Positions 1 through 12,550 are shown, numbered from the stretch's first letter. The stretch is DNA of 64,000 bases from Hetaerina americana (GCA_022747635.1 JAKTNV010000118.1:496501-560500); one strand, 5' to 3'. The notes: a model not told the origin generated them from the letters alone. Numbers and translations are program-made.

Positions 1-121
1 AAGGATCTCATCATTTACACGGGTGCAAATGCGTATTTGTCTACGATTATTCCTTTATGAGAGCAAATATATTATTAACTGCATGTAAGGAACCAATTGT
101 TGTTCGGGGATAAACGCTGAG
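1..121. other. No recognised feature
   Basis: AT-rich sequence before the first SINE. No coding region, repeat or RNA gene was recognised on either strand. Confidence 0.4.
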
Positions 122-392
122 ATACTTGAGGTGCGGTGGCCAATGTACAGGCTTCTCAACCAGAGCGCCCGGGTTCGAATCCCGGAGGAGGCAGATGCCC
201 ACAGTTAATTGACCTGGGTCGCGTTGCATTCACAGCCCTCTTTCCATTACCTTTCCCACCACAAATATCCCCACTGATATTTTTCAGTGGTATCCCGATT
301 CCTACTTGAAGTGTTTCGTGGAGGGCACTTTGAGTGAGTACGCCGTCCGTCGGATGGGACGTTAAGCTGCGGACCCCTTGGCGCCGCAGAGT
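122..392 (+). mobile_element. tRNA-derived SINE (family 1), variant copy
   Basis: A tRNA-like head carries a B-box (GGTTCGAATCC, 172-182). From about 280 the sequence matches the body of three other copies in this window (19899, 31979 and 52199), including the block GCCGTCCGTCGGATGGGACG and the ending ACCCCTTGGCGCC. Between head and body lies about 90 bp absent from the other copies, so this copy is mosaic. The usual 3' tail after GGCGCC is missing. The family assignment rests on visible similarity only. Confidence 0.75.
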
Positions 393-459
393 AAAATGCG
401 CATATCCCTCAAGCGATAAGATTGCTCTGACCGTTTCAGAATATTATTTGTAAAAATAC

Positions 460-1790
460 TACCTTGATCAAAAATTTCCCGGAATTTATTCAGAAAATTA
501 AAAATACAAGTTTATTCATCTAAATCTATATTGTCCCCTTCAAAGTAATCCCCATCGACTGCAACACACTTATGCCAGCGCTTGATCCAATCCTCGAAAC
601 ATTTTTTATATTCGGTTTTCGGTATGTCCATCAGTGCTTCCTGCGATTTTTCCATTACTTCCTCTCGGCTGCTAAAACGCGTTCCCCGTAATGGTTTTTT
701 AACTCGATTGAACAGAAAGAAGTCACAGGGAGCCAAATCAGGTGAATTCGGTGGCTGTTGGATGGTATTTGTTGCATTTTTCGCCAAAAAATTACGAATA
801 ATGATAGCACTGTGCGACGGTGCGTTATCGTGGTGCAAAATCCACGAGTTTTCTGCCCACATTTCTGGTCTCTTTCGGCGAATTGCTTCACGCAAACGTC
901 TCATAACGCCCAAATAATACTCTTTGTTTACTGTCTGGCCTTCTGGCAAAAATTCATGATGCACTACACCGTTGTAATCCATGAAAACCGTCAGCATTGC
1001 CTTCTTTTTTGACTGAAAACGACGTGGTTTTTTTGGTCTCGGCTCATTTGGTGAACGCCATTCACTTGCCTGATGTCTGGATTGCGTGTCGTACTCATAA
1101 ACCCACGTCTCGTCTCCAGTAATGATCCTTTTGATGAATGTGGGATCGGATTCAGCCTCGCAAATCTTGTCTTTTGCGACGTCAACACGGTCTCTTTTTT
1201 GCATGAAATTGAGGTCTTTTGGCACCAACTTTGCTGCTACACGACGGAAACCCAAATCATTAACCACAATGTCTTGGGCGGATCCATAGGCAATGTTCAA
1301 GTCCTCCGCTATTTCTCTGATGGTTAATTTGCGGTTATTGACCAACATTTCTTTTACTTTATCAATTTTTTCACCGACTTTCGATGTCGATGGTCTGCCA
1401 CTGCGTTCATCATCTTCGATTGACTCACGACCACTTCTGAACCGCTCGTGCCACTGGTAAACGACCGTTTTTTTTAGAGAATCGTTGCCGAAACACTTTT
1501 CCAACATTTCCAACGTCCGTGCGCCACTAAATCCGTTTTTTACGCAAAATTTAATACAAGTTCGTTGTTGCAAATTTAAATCCATTTCTGAAATTGTAAA
1601 AAATCGCCAACACACACAGAGATAGATGTACTCTTGGCTACGTAACTTTTGCAAATGTCAAGTTATGACACTAAGATTTAAAGGGAATATCAACAACAGA
1701 TGTACCAATTTAACAAAAAAAACAGAACTCAAATCGGAACGATGGGAGCGCCACACGGTGGTTATTCCGGGAACTTTTTGATCAAGGTAG
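460..1790 (-). mobile_element. Mariner transposon, apparently full length
   Basis: The termini are inverted repeats: CTACCTTGATCAAAAA at 460 and its complement ending at 1790. They match in about 26 of 27 bp. The element is 1.33 kb, the normal size for mariner, and contains one complete transposase gene on the minus strand. The left flank is TA. The right flank reads TT/TA depending on where the end is set, so one target-site copy may be altered. It is the only mariner here with an uninterrupted gene. Confidence 0.9.
512..1585 (-). CDS. Mariner transposase, intact open frame
   Basis: This encodes a 357-residue DD34D transposase, which would cut and paste the surrounding element at TA sites. 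The open frame continues upstream to 1654, but the start at 1585 (MDLNLQQ) was chosen because mariner transposases begin there with the helix-turn-helix region. The N-terminal DNA-binding part contains the typical FEWH-like block, seen here as YQWHERFRSGRESIEDDERS. The catalytic aspartates are in ITGDETW, HHDNAPSHS and SPDLAPCDFF, and exactly 34 residues separate the second and third. The usual WVPHEL linker is changed to KLVPKDL. There is no stop or frameshift. Length matches the family (about 345-360). Whether it is active cannot be seen from sequence; the fold and catalytic residues are present. Confidence 0.93.
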   Translation of the reverse strand: MDLNLQQRTCIKFCVKNGFSGARTLEMLEKCFGNDSLKKTVVYQWHERFRSGRESIEDDERSGRPSTSKVGEKIDKVKEMLVNNRKLTIREIAEDLNIAYGSAQDIVVNDLGFRRVAAKLVPKDLNFMQKRDRVDVAKDKICEAESDPTFIKRIITGDETWVYEYDTQSRHQASEWRSPNEPRPKKPRRFQSKKKAMLTVFMDYNGVVHHEFLPEGQTVNKEYYLGVMRRLREAIRRKRPEMWAENSWILHHDNAPSHSAIIIRNFLAKNATNTIQQPPNSPDLAPCDFFLFNRVKKPLRGTRFSSREEVMEKSQEALMDIPKTEYKKCFEDWIKRWHKCVAVDGDYFEGDNIDLDE

Positions 1791-1949
1791 TTATGGAGCT
1801 CACGCAATTTTGGGACCTTTATGAGTGCCCGAGGGCCCTCGCTAAGTCCAGGGGTGGTCGGCGAGTGACACACGTCTGGGTGGTCATATATTTGTTAGAA
1901 TACTCTCAAATCTTGCAAATAATAGCGTAACGCGCCAGTGACGAGTGGA

Positions 1950-3010
1950 GATGGCGCTGCAACTCGTAATGCATGGCTTCGTGGTCCAAGCAAGGACTAT
2001 ATTAAAACATTATTTTCATAGCGTTTTTAATAATGGTGCCCAGGAGCAATGCGAGTCATTACCCGATCGCTCCTTTGACTCTATGCATGAAATTGCAATA
2101 CCTTCTCTTGGAATCAAACACCAACTCAAAGATATTAGACAAAACAAATCGCCAGGCCCTGATCAAGTCTCTCCTGATGCATACAAAATGATGGCCTCAG
2201 AAATGGCTCCTTTTGGTGAAATAATATTCAATGAATCCCTAAATTATCGCGCGGGGGCTGGAATTACATTTGAAAGCAAATGTGTTTCCATAATTGTTTT
2301 TTGGAGAAAGAGTGTTTCACCCGAAAACACTTGCGCTTTACGGGGAACCAAACCAATAAAACACACTTAAAATTTGTAAAATCCTTGAGTGAAAAGATAA
2401 CTACTGCGGGTATGTCCTGGGGACAACACATTCGTGAAATTTGCGGAATAGCAAATAAAAAGTTAGGATTCATAAAAGGAATACTTGGGAAAAGTTATGA
2501 GAGGGCCGAAGAGCTCAGTTATTTCAATTTAGCTATGCCCCACTTAGAGTGTACTCTGCAAGTGTGTGTGTGTGTATGAGATCCTCGTGAAGTGGGCTTA
2601 ATTTTGGAACTAGATCGAGTGCCACTAAGAGCAGCTATGTTTGAACAAGGTAGCATTGTGACGACACTGTTATATGAATTACGAAGGGAATCACCGGTTG
2701 ACTGTTCGTTTAAACACAGGTTAAATTTACTACGTAAAGTTTAGGCAGGTTAGAGAGGTATTTGAGGCCGACACTTTGTTGAAATCTATTTGAAGGAAGG
2801 AGGAATCAAAAAAGACTTTCCTGTGGAAACGCAGTCTCTTTGATTAATCTTTCGTTTTTGAGGAACGTTACTAACCTGAGGAGGTTAAAAGCATATTATA
2901 GGCCCCGACTTACTTAATATGGTAGATCAGATCACCAATATAAAAACCAGGGAGAGGGATAGTAGAACGGATTGATTTAGAAGCTCGTTTTATCCCTGTA
3001 CCTTTGGAGA
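1950..3010 (+). mobile_element. CR1/L2-like LINE (family A), internally deleted
   Basis: The first part encodes the start of a reverse transcriptase (IRQNKSPGPDQVSPDAYKMM). It then jumps, after a deletion of the catalytic RT region, to the C-terminal part (SWGQHIREICGIANKKLGF, then an EYA-like block near 2540). Near 2895-2960 the conserved YYGR.DH tail of this family can be read with frameshifts. Several stops and frame changes make it a dead copy. Related copies occur throughout the window. Confidence 0.75.
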
Positions 3011-4450
3011 TAAAAAAAATAGATATGACATCAATCGCGTAGGCGATAATTAGAATTGGCACTGCATATATTTTGTCTATATCCTGCATGTTATCATTTT
3101 TTTTATTTGACCGACCCATCTTTATAATTGTTTTACCGAATGATTTGAAAGGACATATATACTGTTTTGAATATTGTTGCATTTAAGTACTTTCTTTCGT
3201 GTGATTAAAACTTATCGAGTGCATGATCAAAATAATATTTGCTTGGAGGCGATACGATTGAAATCGTGCGTGCATGGCCCAAACACGTCCTTGCCTTGGT
3301 GGCTTTTGGGGTGTCGTGTAGGTGTACACGAGGGAATCCACCCGTGTCACCCCCCCCCTCTCCCACTGCGGGGGTGACCCGCGTGGGACGGTCACGTCGC
3401 CTCGCGGTGAGTGCAGGTCGGAGCGATAAGGTCGTGGACCACCCACACATTACCCGAGAATGAGGCCCAACGATATTGCGGACGGGCCCAGGGTTGTCTC
3501 GACTCTGCGAACAATATCGGCACGATCACGTCGGGGTCATAACTTGGGAAATGATTGGGGAACGTGTCGCAGGCGACGATCGATTGCCCGAGCCGCTTCT
3601 TTTATGCTAATGAAACAGGAACGAATAATAGAGTGAAGAGAAAACTAACGACGCAAAGATGTGACGTATTCTGTCGGAGGACGAGCGCCTTCCACGCGTC
3701 ATACGAATGAACCCGCGATGAACTCTTGTTTGCTCGTGCGGCGTTTCAGCTTCGGGATCACTAATGGCCTTCGTCTCCCTCGAGATGAGGTGATTTGCCT
3801 AATTGGCAAAACTGTTAAAACGGTTCAGGTCACACTCGAGCAAACAATCTGCGTCCGGATTAATCCAATCCGGACGCAAGGTCGGCCTTGCACCCCCGGC
3901 CCTCGCCTCGGCGGCGGCCGAGGGTGTTTTCCTCGACACCCCATGTCCACGGGTGGGGTGGCTTCTATCCCTACCATCGATTACCCCCCTCCCCCCGGGT
4001 CCCCCATCGCCGTCGGCGGGGCTAGTGGAGGAGAGTGCGCCCGCCCGCCCGCCTACACCGCGTCGCCGTGGAAGATTAGACGGGCGGCAGGAGTGCGGAC
4101 TTTCCCGGACAACTCTCGACCCCAAAAACTAAGACTGCAAGCAACAAGCGACTTCCTCTCTTTATTGTATCAGCGAGAATGGAAAGAAACACCCGCTATT
4201 CCATAAGCAAAAGAGCACGGAGATGACCAAGTCAAACTAGTGGGTACGGAGAATACGGACACTGCAGGGGAGGGGGGGGGGGAAGGCTGTGCCCACGTCG
4301 AATTCAAACCAGGATAATTCAATATTTTCAAAGAGAAGGAATCATTCGCTTCGACCGGGATCGATTGGGAAATCTTTGCATTTCTGACGCACATTAGCGG
4401 ATGACTTCGTACAAGTTACTCTCCCAGACAATTGTATGAAATCGGCTGGA
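3011..4450. other. No recognised gene; GC-rich patch
   Basis: The interval is GC-rich at about 3290-3440 and 3840-4110. Several frames are open on both strands there, as expected from base composition. None resembles a known protein. A short perfect hairpin lies at 3850-3878, and a G-run at 4268-4280. Confidence 0.4.
3850..3878. repeat. 12-bp perfect hairpin
   Basis: The arms TGCGTCCGGATT (3850-3861) and AATCCGGACGCA (3867-3878) are perfect complements around a 5-nt loop. The hairpin sits in a GC-rich stretch with no recognised gene. There is no run of T that would suggest a terminator. Confidence 0.85.
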
Positions 4451-4454
4451 TAGA

Positions 4455-4860
4455 AGTTTTATTTGTTATTGAAAATTACCCTGCAAGCCTAGGGTGTGTG
4501 GCATGGGATGATTACACACCAGATTACTACACAAATAGCGCGGTCGGGTTTTCTTTTTTTATTTATTTACTTAATACCATTCATTCCGTCAGAGTGTTTG
4601 GCAGCGGGTGATTAAACACGAGACTACTTTTGACTAAAAATAATTTTCCCCCATGGCGCGGTTGGACAACTTTATTCCGATCCCTTATTGCTCGTGGGGA
4701 AAGTGGCATCTTAAAACTGTCTGCTCTACACTTGATTTCTCTTATATCATTTTCATAGGCCTGTCCTACCAAAGTACCATGGTGAAGTAATATTTTCAAC
4801 ATCAACGCTAAGATGTTCTAAATTATGCAAGAGGTTTAATCTCTTATTTAATTCATACTC
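4455..4860 (-). mobile_element. LINE family A 3' ends, antisense, two stacked tails
   Basis: From about 4860 down to 4585 the minus strand encodes the family A C-terminus (KCRADSFKMPLSPRAIRDRN) followed by its 3' untranslated tail. A second partial tail (GTGTGTGGCATGGG... type) lies at about 4469-4525. The two tails in the same orientation suggest a truncated insertion next to an older one. Confidence 0.7.
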
Positions 4861-5034
4861 TGCGAGTGGTTCCCAATATAGTTCGTTGGTTTATGTTATT
4901 CTGACCCCTTATCCTTATTTGAGAAAGGCGCGGTACCAGGGAGGGGAGGGTTTTTAAAGGGAGCTGACAAAAAGGTATCCGTCAACCGAAGCCCAAAATC
5001 GAAATCTCATGCCATGAAACAGCACGTCGCTGCA

Positions 5035-6580
5035 AAATACTAACCAAAACAAATCCTCCGAGCTTGGCTAAATATCATCTCGTTTAATCAAGGAACTAAC
5101 ATCGGATATTGGGCTGCATCTAAAAATCATATCGAAGCCATCGCTTGTATATGACTAGGTTATCAGCGATTGGAAAACTGCTCATGTAAACCAAGATTTA
5201 GAAAAGAATCAAGTTTAATTACCTACCTATTTTTCTCACATCAATATCAAGCAAGGTTACGTTACATATATTTGCTAGTTTGATAAAGGGTCACCATGAT
5301 AACCAAGGTTAATTTAGGGGAAACCATCGCAGTTTCCGAAATGCTAAACCTTACGTGGCACAAGATGCAATTTTTACTAAGGATATATTTGATTTACGGA
5401 AAGTGGAATGTTCCAGTGGAAGTGGTTTTTCTAGAGTTTAAGAAAGCCTTTGCCAAAATACTTTATAGTGAACTATTCACAAAGCTAGAAGCATGTGGCT
5501 TGTGTAAAAATATAATGGGCAGGATTAAACTTTTCATTGGTCGCGTAAAAAGAGTAGACACAGATGGTGTAATACAGTGGAGGTTACTTTAAGAATACCC
5601 CAGGGAAGTGTTATCGGACCTCTTTTTTCCTTCTTTCACATGACTCCGCGGGTAATACGCTACGATACGTTAAGTACGATAGGGTTAATTGTCAAAATTG
5701 CAGTGATTTATTGAGATATCCGTAATCCTGAGGGTAATTTAATTTTAACAGATGACTAAATGTACGTAATATACAATCACTTGCATATATCGTCGGTGCG
5801 ACCCTTGGTAATTAGAACTAGACTTAAAAAGAGCATTAAGAATAGGATTAGTTCTCTTTCGAACGTCAACAACATTAGGGTTATAGCGAAAGAGAAGGCG
5901 AATACTTGATTAAATACTTAGTTTTAACCCCCACTCCCAGCCTTCCCTGTGTAAAACACATACGCACGTGAAACACACGTTCGTACGGGGAATATTTGGG
6001 AACCAACAAAGCCTCAGGATTTATTATAAGAGTATTGGGTAAATGTGATGAAAAGGTCAAAGAGAAATCTTATTTGTTGTTGGTTAGGCCTAATTTAGAA
6101 TATGCTGCTAGTATATGTGATCCTCACGAAGTTGGATTGATTACCGAAATGGATCGCGTGCAGCTTAGAGGAGTTAGATTTGTAAAACGTAATATGATAA
6201 ACTTAGTAGCGTATCCAAAATATTAGAGCAGATAGGCTGGGAGTCACCCAATGGAGCGATTGTTAAATTACAGATTGAAGCTCTTGTACACATTAGAATG
6301 ACATGTCTTTAGCAGTGATGTTCAAAATGTATTATAACCCCCATAGTGGGGGAGATGATGTCAATAAAATTAGAGGGATTAAGTGCAGAGGAGATAGATT
6401 TAAGCTGCCATTAATTCAACCAACGATCACAATAAAATTGCCCGAGAGCGGAGGGTGGGTGGGGGGAGGGTGGGGGTGGGGGGGGGGAGAATTTCGCGTC
6501 GAAATCAATCTGGTGTGCAATCGCTCCCGGCCGCATCATAACCCAGCGGATTCTTGCAAGGTACTCTCTCATAATAAATT
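5035..6580 (+). mobile_element. LINE family A, degraded copy
   Basis: Readable pieces in order are: an RT opening near 5040-5200 (KSSELG, then DWKTAHV), the RT segment VPVEVVFLEFKKAF at about 5410-5460, the IPQGSVIGP-like motif near 5595, the C-terminus VLGKCDEKVKEK at 6030, and the 3' tail to about 6560. About 350 bp (5640-5990) matches nothing recognised. Frames change repeatedly, so this copy is dead. Confidence 0.72.
6450..6488 (+). repeat. G-run cluster, possible G-quadruplex
   Basis: At least five runs of three or more G occur within 39 bp in the 3' tail of the LINE above. The pattern fits the general G3+N1-7 rule for quadruplexes. Confidence 0.6.
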
Positions 6581-6589
6581 GTAATAAAT

Positions 6590-6945
6590 GGAAATATTCC
6601 CGTGTGAATGTCTCTCGTGCGAGGGGCAGCTCTATTTAGCGGTGCCCCCATGCTCTCCGTTCCGCACCAGCCAAAGGGGAGTGATACACATCCGGAAACA
6701 CGCCCCGGAAATGATAATGTGGGAGTATTGAACTATCGTCTCGCAAAAAATCAAATCGCCACTGCCGGCAAAATGGTCCATCTCGGTGTCATAGAATGGT
6801 CAGAAGTATCGAAACTGGACGAATCGCTTGTTTCAAATCATTGTTTGGTGATGGTAAAAAGAATTGCGAAATGGTGTCCCCGGGTCGACCTTTCAGAACA
6901 AAGCTCTCCATCGCCTTATTTTATTTCGGCATAGGAAAATCCAAA
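6590..6945. other. No recognised feature
   Basis: Short open frames exist on the plus strand (from 6608 and 6796), but none resembles a known protein. The longer one gains its length only by running through the following microsatellite. Confidence 0.4.
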
Positions 6946-6947
6946 GA

Positions 6948-7358
<411 letters not shown>

Positions 7359-7439
7359 CCACCATCGTCACCATATCTTAATAAATTGAGAACCCATTGT
7401 ATTACCCCCCCCTCCTCCTCGCCCTCGATGACTCAGAGA

Positions 7440-9580
7440 ACAGAACTGAATGCGTCAAACAACTTCCTTAAGTAACTCCACACCTGACCCCATTAATTTC
7501 TCCCCAGTAACTGAAGATCATCTGCTCAAGGATTTACGAAAAGTTAAAGCTAAATATCAAGGCTCTGATAAAATACCCATTTCTTTCAAGCCTAAAATGA
7601 TTCGCATAGCTATGGCATTTATTTCCCAGATCTTTCACTGCAATAGAGGGGAGAACGTTAGGCAAACGAGGAAAGGGTAGGAATAGGATGCTGGACGGGA
7701 TGAAGGGAGGAAAGAAGTACACGGAGATGACGAGGGGTTTATTGTAGAGTAGGATGCTTGATTTTCTGTTTTGTTAGCAGAAATCAACTATTTATTTAGC
7801 AATTGTGTCCATCCAAAAACCCACCTTAACCGGTGGATTACCCAATAGAATTCTTTCTCTGGTCCTTCGTGCAGAACAATTTACCACGCAACGAAAATTT
7901 GCCTTTGTCCCTTCCTCTACCCAAGCAAAATTCTTCTACCGGTTACAGACCGATTAGTCATCTGCCCACTATCTACGAAACGTTTTAAAAGTTCGTTTTC
8001 AAGCAGATATCCCATTTCATTAAGAATAACAATATAGTATGCTCAATCCTTTGCAACTCGGCTTCCGCTAATGTCAGACCTATGCCGCAGCGCCAATCAA
8101 AGTCACATACGACATTAGATACGCAATCCACAAAAGACTAATTACCGTCCTGAGTCTACTTGACTCCAGTGAAGCTTTGGACTCGGTCGACAAAAACACC
8201 TTATCAACGAAACTACATCCCATGAATTTCTCTTCTTCTGCCGTATCTTGCCTCAAGTCTTTTCTCAGCGAAAGTTACCCATAAGTTATCTCAAATTCAT
8301 CTCCTTCTGAGTAGATGGAGGTGCCTCGTGATGTACCTCACGGATCCGCTCTTGGACCGCTACATTTCTCCGTATTTACATTCATAAATCTGGGTCGCGG
8401 TAGAGCGTTGTACTACTTATCGGAGGGCCCTGGTTCAATTCCCGGGCAAACCTCTCCAGGCACCCTCAGGTCCACCCAAGCTATGTGATTTTTCGGGTAC
8501 CATATCCTCCCGTGAAACCATAACCGGCACAGGGAAAGGACCTGGCCCCCCTACCCTGATGTGTGAATTTCACACACGCCGTATAGGGCTTAGTACTGGG
8601 TGAACTCTACCATCACCTACCAAACCGACCTTAGAGTTAACCATAAACCCACTAGTGTTCATGGTTACATGTATAAACGACCAACCTTCCCAAATCAATC
8701 ACTGCAAACATCACATATAATCGCTGGCGATGGACAACCTTCTCCTCAATCTCACATCATCAACCTCACTGATGCCATAGCCAAAATAAACTCTGATCCA
8801 GACTCACTCTTCCCCTGGAGCAACAGGAATGTCCTCAAAATTAATGCTAAAGAGAGTCAGTCGCTCATCATTGGTAATGCTAGGCTCCTCTCACAACTCA
8901 ACTTTTTAATGAACTCAGGTTTTAAGGAACTCACCTAACACACTACACTCTCGAGGCGGCTTGCGGGGTATTATATACATAGATGTAGATGGTCTTCTAT
9001 CACCAAATATTCTGCACTCTGCTAAATGCCTTCATAAAACAGCATCTAACCTTGGGATTATTATTAAGAAAGTTCTGACAATCTGCAAAACCCTATACTG
9101 CTCTCTTCATTCTCCAAAGAAACTTAAAAGCATTCCCTCTTTCTCTTTGCGCTTTTGAATGATCTTATACGACCTAACTTCGACCACTGCGATACGGTTG
9201 ACCAAGACTTGTCCCACGAACTAACTTTAAAGCTACAACGAACTCAAAACGCCTCAGTACGATTTATCTGCGGTCTCCAGAAACGGGATCAAGTCTCTGA
9301 AAGTTAATTTTAAACTTGAATGGCTAATACTTGGGATATGCGGAGCCAGCACATGCTCTCACTTCTCTTTAAAAATAATTATCTACCTAAGTACTCCTCT
9401 GACAAACTTGTCCTCATTAACGGTATGCAGAGTGCCAGCACGAGGGGAAATATTATCTACTTAATACCTCGGCACGACACAGTAACTTACAGCAAATCAT
9501 TTCATGTAACTGCCTGTAGACTCTGGAACACTTAATGCCTAAGGACATTAAAAACTGCCAATTGCTCAACTTCCCGATGT
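7440..9580 (+). mobile_element. Second LINE type (Jockey/CR1 group, family D), degraded and split by a SINE
   Basis: RT-like pieces read in order on the plus strand. These are HLLKDLRKVKAKYQGSDKIP (7515), a YRPIS-like block (7950), LTPVKLW/DSSEALDSV (8160) and VPRDVPHGSALGPL (8320). After a SINE come a degraded YADD region (8720), DAIAKINSDPDSLFPWSNRN (8770), a LKINAKESQ block and a C-terminal part (9310-9535). Stops and frameshifts are frequent. The C-terminus differs from family A, so it is a separate lineage. Confidence 0.75.
8393..8607 (+). mobile_element. tRNA-derived SINE (family 2) inserted in the LINE
   Basis: A tRNA-like head (GGTCGCGGTAGAGCG) is followed by a B-box (GGTTCAATTCC) at about 8431-8441 and a roughly 160-bp body unrelated to SINE family 1. 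It lies between the VPHGSALGPL motif and the YADD region of the host LINE, so it inserted into that RT. Clear target-site duplications were not found. Confidence 0.6.
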
Positions 9581-9797
9581 ATATCGGCAGCCGATGATCC
9601 TTTCGCAGACATAAATCGGATCACAGCACGCGTTTCGCAAATGGCGTCAGCAATGGTGTTCGGGGACATCGTTGCCTACAATCTCCGACGGGCGAACGAC
9701 TACCGAATCTAAACAATGACTTCGGTGTCATCCGAAACGATCAATAACCGGCGATTCATGCATTAAAATTTATTCAGACCCGCCAATATTTTGTTAA

Positions 9798-12550
9798 TAA
9801 GAATATGGCCCATAGTATTCGAATAGGCCGCGCAATTTTTTTTAGATATTTTAGTACCCTGCAAGCCACCACTAGGGTGCTTGTCAGGGGGCGAATACTC
9901 ACCCTGCTAATAATAATTTTACCAAGACTTATTTTGACCCGAATATGGCCCCTACCACGGTAGGGCAACGTTATTTTGATCCCTTACCGTTCCTGGGAAG
10001 AATGACATCTCAAATCTATCTTTTATACCCATTTTATTGGCATGATCTCTCCTATCGCAGCACGGCGGAGCCAACGCGGGGAGGAGACATTTGGAAGCGT
10101 CGAATGCGCGAATGGTCGCGAAGCCAAGGACTGGAGATGCTCTTTCTTGATCCAACTTCAAATTACCTTGGCGTGGCATTTCGACTGCAGTCCGCCACGC
10201 TTCAGATGCACGCACTAGATGTGGTCCACGAGTATTCAGAGCGACGTTCTTTACAGCTTCAACTTCACGCTCCCGTCGAAAAATTCGAGTCTGCATAACG
10301 ATCCTAATTTTAGTTGTTCGAAATATAATTCGAAAGGAGAATCGACATTTCGACTTCGAAATCCATTTTCCAAACTTTCTCTTTCTCGTCCAATGGTGTT
10401 GGCCTTGAGTAAGCTTGGCGGCGGATACAAAGCGACCTCTACCCTGACCGTCGCGGGATGAGAATTTGTGCCGCCAAAGCACTTATCTCCTGCGCACAGA
10501 CGGGCATCATTTGGGAAACGGCCTGAATGCATTCAGGCGACCTCAAATCAAAGTACGTATTTCCGTTGAATTAAAATACACTAATACTTCTCACGAAAGC
10601 AATACTTTCCTCTCACCTGCGATTGGGGGGGCAATCTAATATCTACCGTGCCTGAAACGTAAAGCAGATTTAATGCATTTCAGAATGATAAACTAACCGA
10701 ATCGAATGGGTCACATTAACCCTACCCTGGTTGTGCCCTTAGATGACATTTGGGGTCCCCATGGTACACCATTGTATGTATTCGGACATTTTTAATTCAG
10801 AAGTCTTACTCTTAACGTGAATTTAAACCGCCAATCAATTTGAAAAACTTTCATTTTAGATAAATTTTCAACAGTATTTTTCACCGATTAGTGACTATGA
10901 ATACAGATTAGTAAATTATACGAGCAGAATATTTAAGTTCATTTTTTATGACAATATTAACTTATATTCAAGATAATTTTTATTCAATCAATTTTGAAAT
11001 AAACTCATTAACTAATTTATTTTATTTGTTAAGGAATTGTTCTGATATAACTTCGGATTATACCCCAGATTACATAGCCATATCTTATTTCCATCTGGTG
11101 CCCACAATTTTCCGTCCCTCTATCTAGTTCTCTAGGACCATAATGGCAACACAAATATTTCTCTTCTGGATATTCGGATACCTCCGACTCTTTCACTTTC
11201 CAATGAAGGTTGTTCCCTCAGAAATATATCTATTGCCGTCATGATTGACAAATGATAGTTTTTTTCATGTCTTTGTCATTGTTCTGAGAGAGATAATTTG
11301 GAGCAAGGTCAACTAATGATTCCCTAAGAATTCGACTTCTTCGGATCGAACCATCAACTTCCACAGTGGAATATTTTTGACCTCTTTATGTAAGAGTATC
11401 TAGGGGTGTGGTATGAGTTGGCGGCGGATGGTGTCTGCTCACCCAAAAAAACTAGAAAATGAATCTCTTGAACGATAGGGATAGGGAATATAAAATTAAA
11501 AAAAACCCTCACAGATTTCTCTGTTACAAGCGCTAAGGGTAACAGTGACCTTCAATTTGTTCTCATTCAATTTTTGAAAAACGTTTCACGTATCCACGAC
11601 ATGCCGCATCAGCAGGGTGGTCGAACCAAGCCCTCCCGAATGATGAACATTCGCACTTTATTCGATAGTTTTTTCGGAACGTTTTTTTCCCCTCCTCTTC
11701 CCCTGGCACATCGCCTCTTTATAACTTGCCCTTCCCGCCTGGTGCTGGCACCTTCTTGGTGGGCCGCTGAGTAGTTACGTCGAAGTCACGACCAACAGTC
11801 ATCTCTTTTGATCTTTTTTTTCTTTCCAATCTCCCGCATTCTGGCTCGAAATCGTTAAAAATGATTTAGAATTGGCGGAAACCCCAATTTTAATCCCAGT
11901 ACCGGGATTTTTCCTCCAAGTATAGCAAGCCGTTTATTTATCGTGACATTAGGGCAAGGCGATTCACCACTAGCAAGAATTGACCACTAGCAGAATTGAC
12001 CACCAGAGGAAATGCAAAGAAAATGTCATCATCTATTGTCCTCTTGAGGCATAACAGAGGCTTTAGTGTTTTCCCCCGTCGTTTGTACACAAACACATGG
12101 TCAAGATCCTGCCCACAGTAATATTTGCACGGTTTATTTCACTAACTTATGTTTCGCTCTAAAAATGTATAAAAATAATTTATTTATTGCATTAAGAAAA
12201 GTCTCCAATATTCATATTGCCATATATAAACTATAAAACCTTAAAGAATGAATACAAAACTTTTCTACTTACGAGGAGAAAAAATTTACTAATACAGAAA
12301 CATAGGAACAAAATTTGAAGCACACGAACTTGTCCTTTTGTCACACCTACGCAATTCTTGTTTTGCATTATAAAAGTGTTCCAGGAACTGCAAGCTTTGC
12401 CTTCCATAGAAACCCCATTTTAGACCTCTGTACAAACGACGAGCAAACATTGAATACGCTGTGCGGATATGGTACAACTAATTCCCTTCTCCAAAATATG
12501 GAACAAGTTCCTTGCTGTAAGAACATCGCCCACCTGATACGCTAAATGTG
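9798..12550 (+). repeat. Left arm of 2,753-bp inverted repeat
   Basis: This arm is the reverse complement of 14175-16927. Every position pair sums to 26725 across the whole length, so there is no indel. Homopolymers (G7 at about 10625, A8 at about 11495, T8 at about 11815) have identical lengths in both arms, and the open frames inside translate identically. The outer 250 bp is the antisense 3' tail of LINE family A. The remainder has no recognised gene. The 176-codon frame on the minus strand (9952-10482) ends in LINE tail sequence and is probably fortuitous. Confidence 0.97.
10521..10538. repeat. 18-bp perfect palindrome inside the arm
   Basis: GCCTGAATGCATTCAGGC is its own reverse complement. 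The same sequence occurs at 16187-16204 in the other arm. Confidence 0.95.

Noticed and set aside
172..182. True tRNA genes at B-box sequences (172, 8431, 19950, 32226, 52250)
   Set aside because: No cloverleaf closes around them, and the shared non-tRNA bodies show that they are SINE heads.
3661..4206. 181-codon plus-strand frame
   Set aside because: GC-rich patch with overlapping antisense frames; no similarity recognised.
9952..10482. 176-codon frame present in both palindrome arms
   Set aside because: Its C-terminal part is LINE 3' sequence and the rest has no recognisable domain. Presence in both arms follows from the duplication and is not independent evidence.
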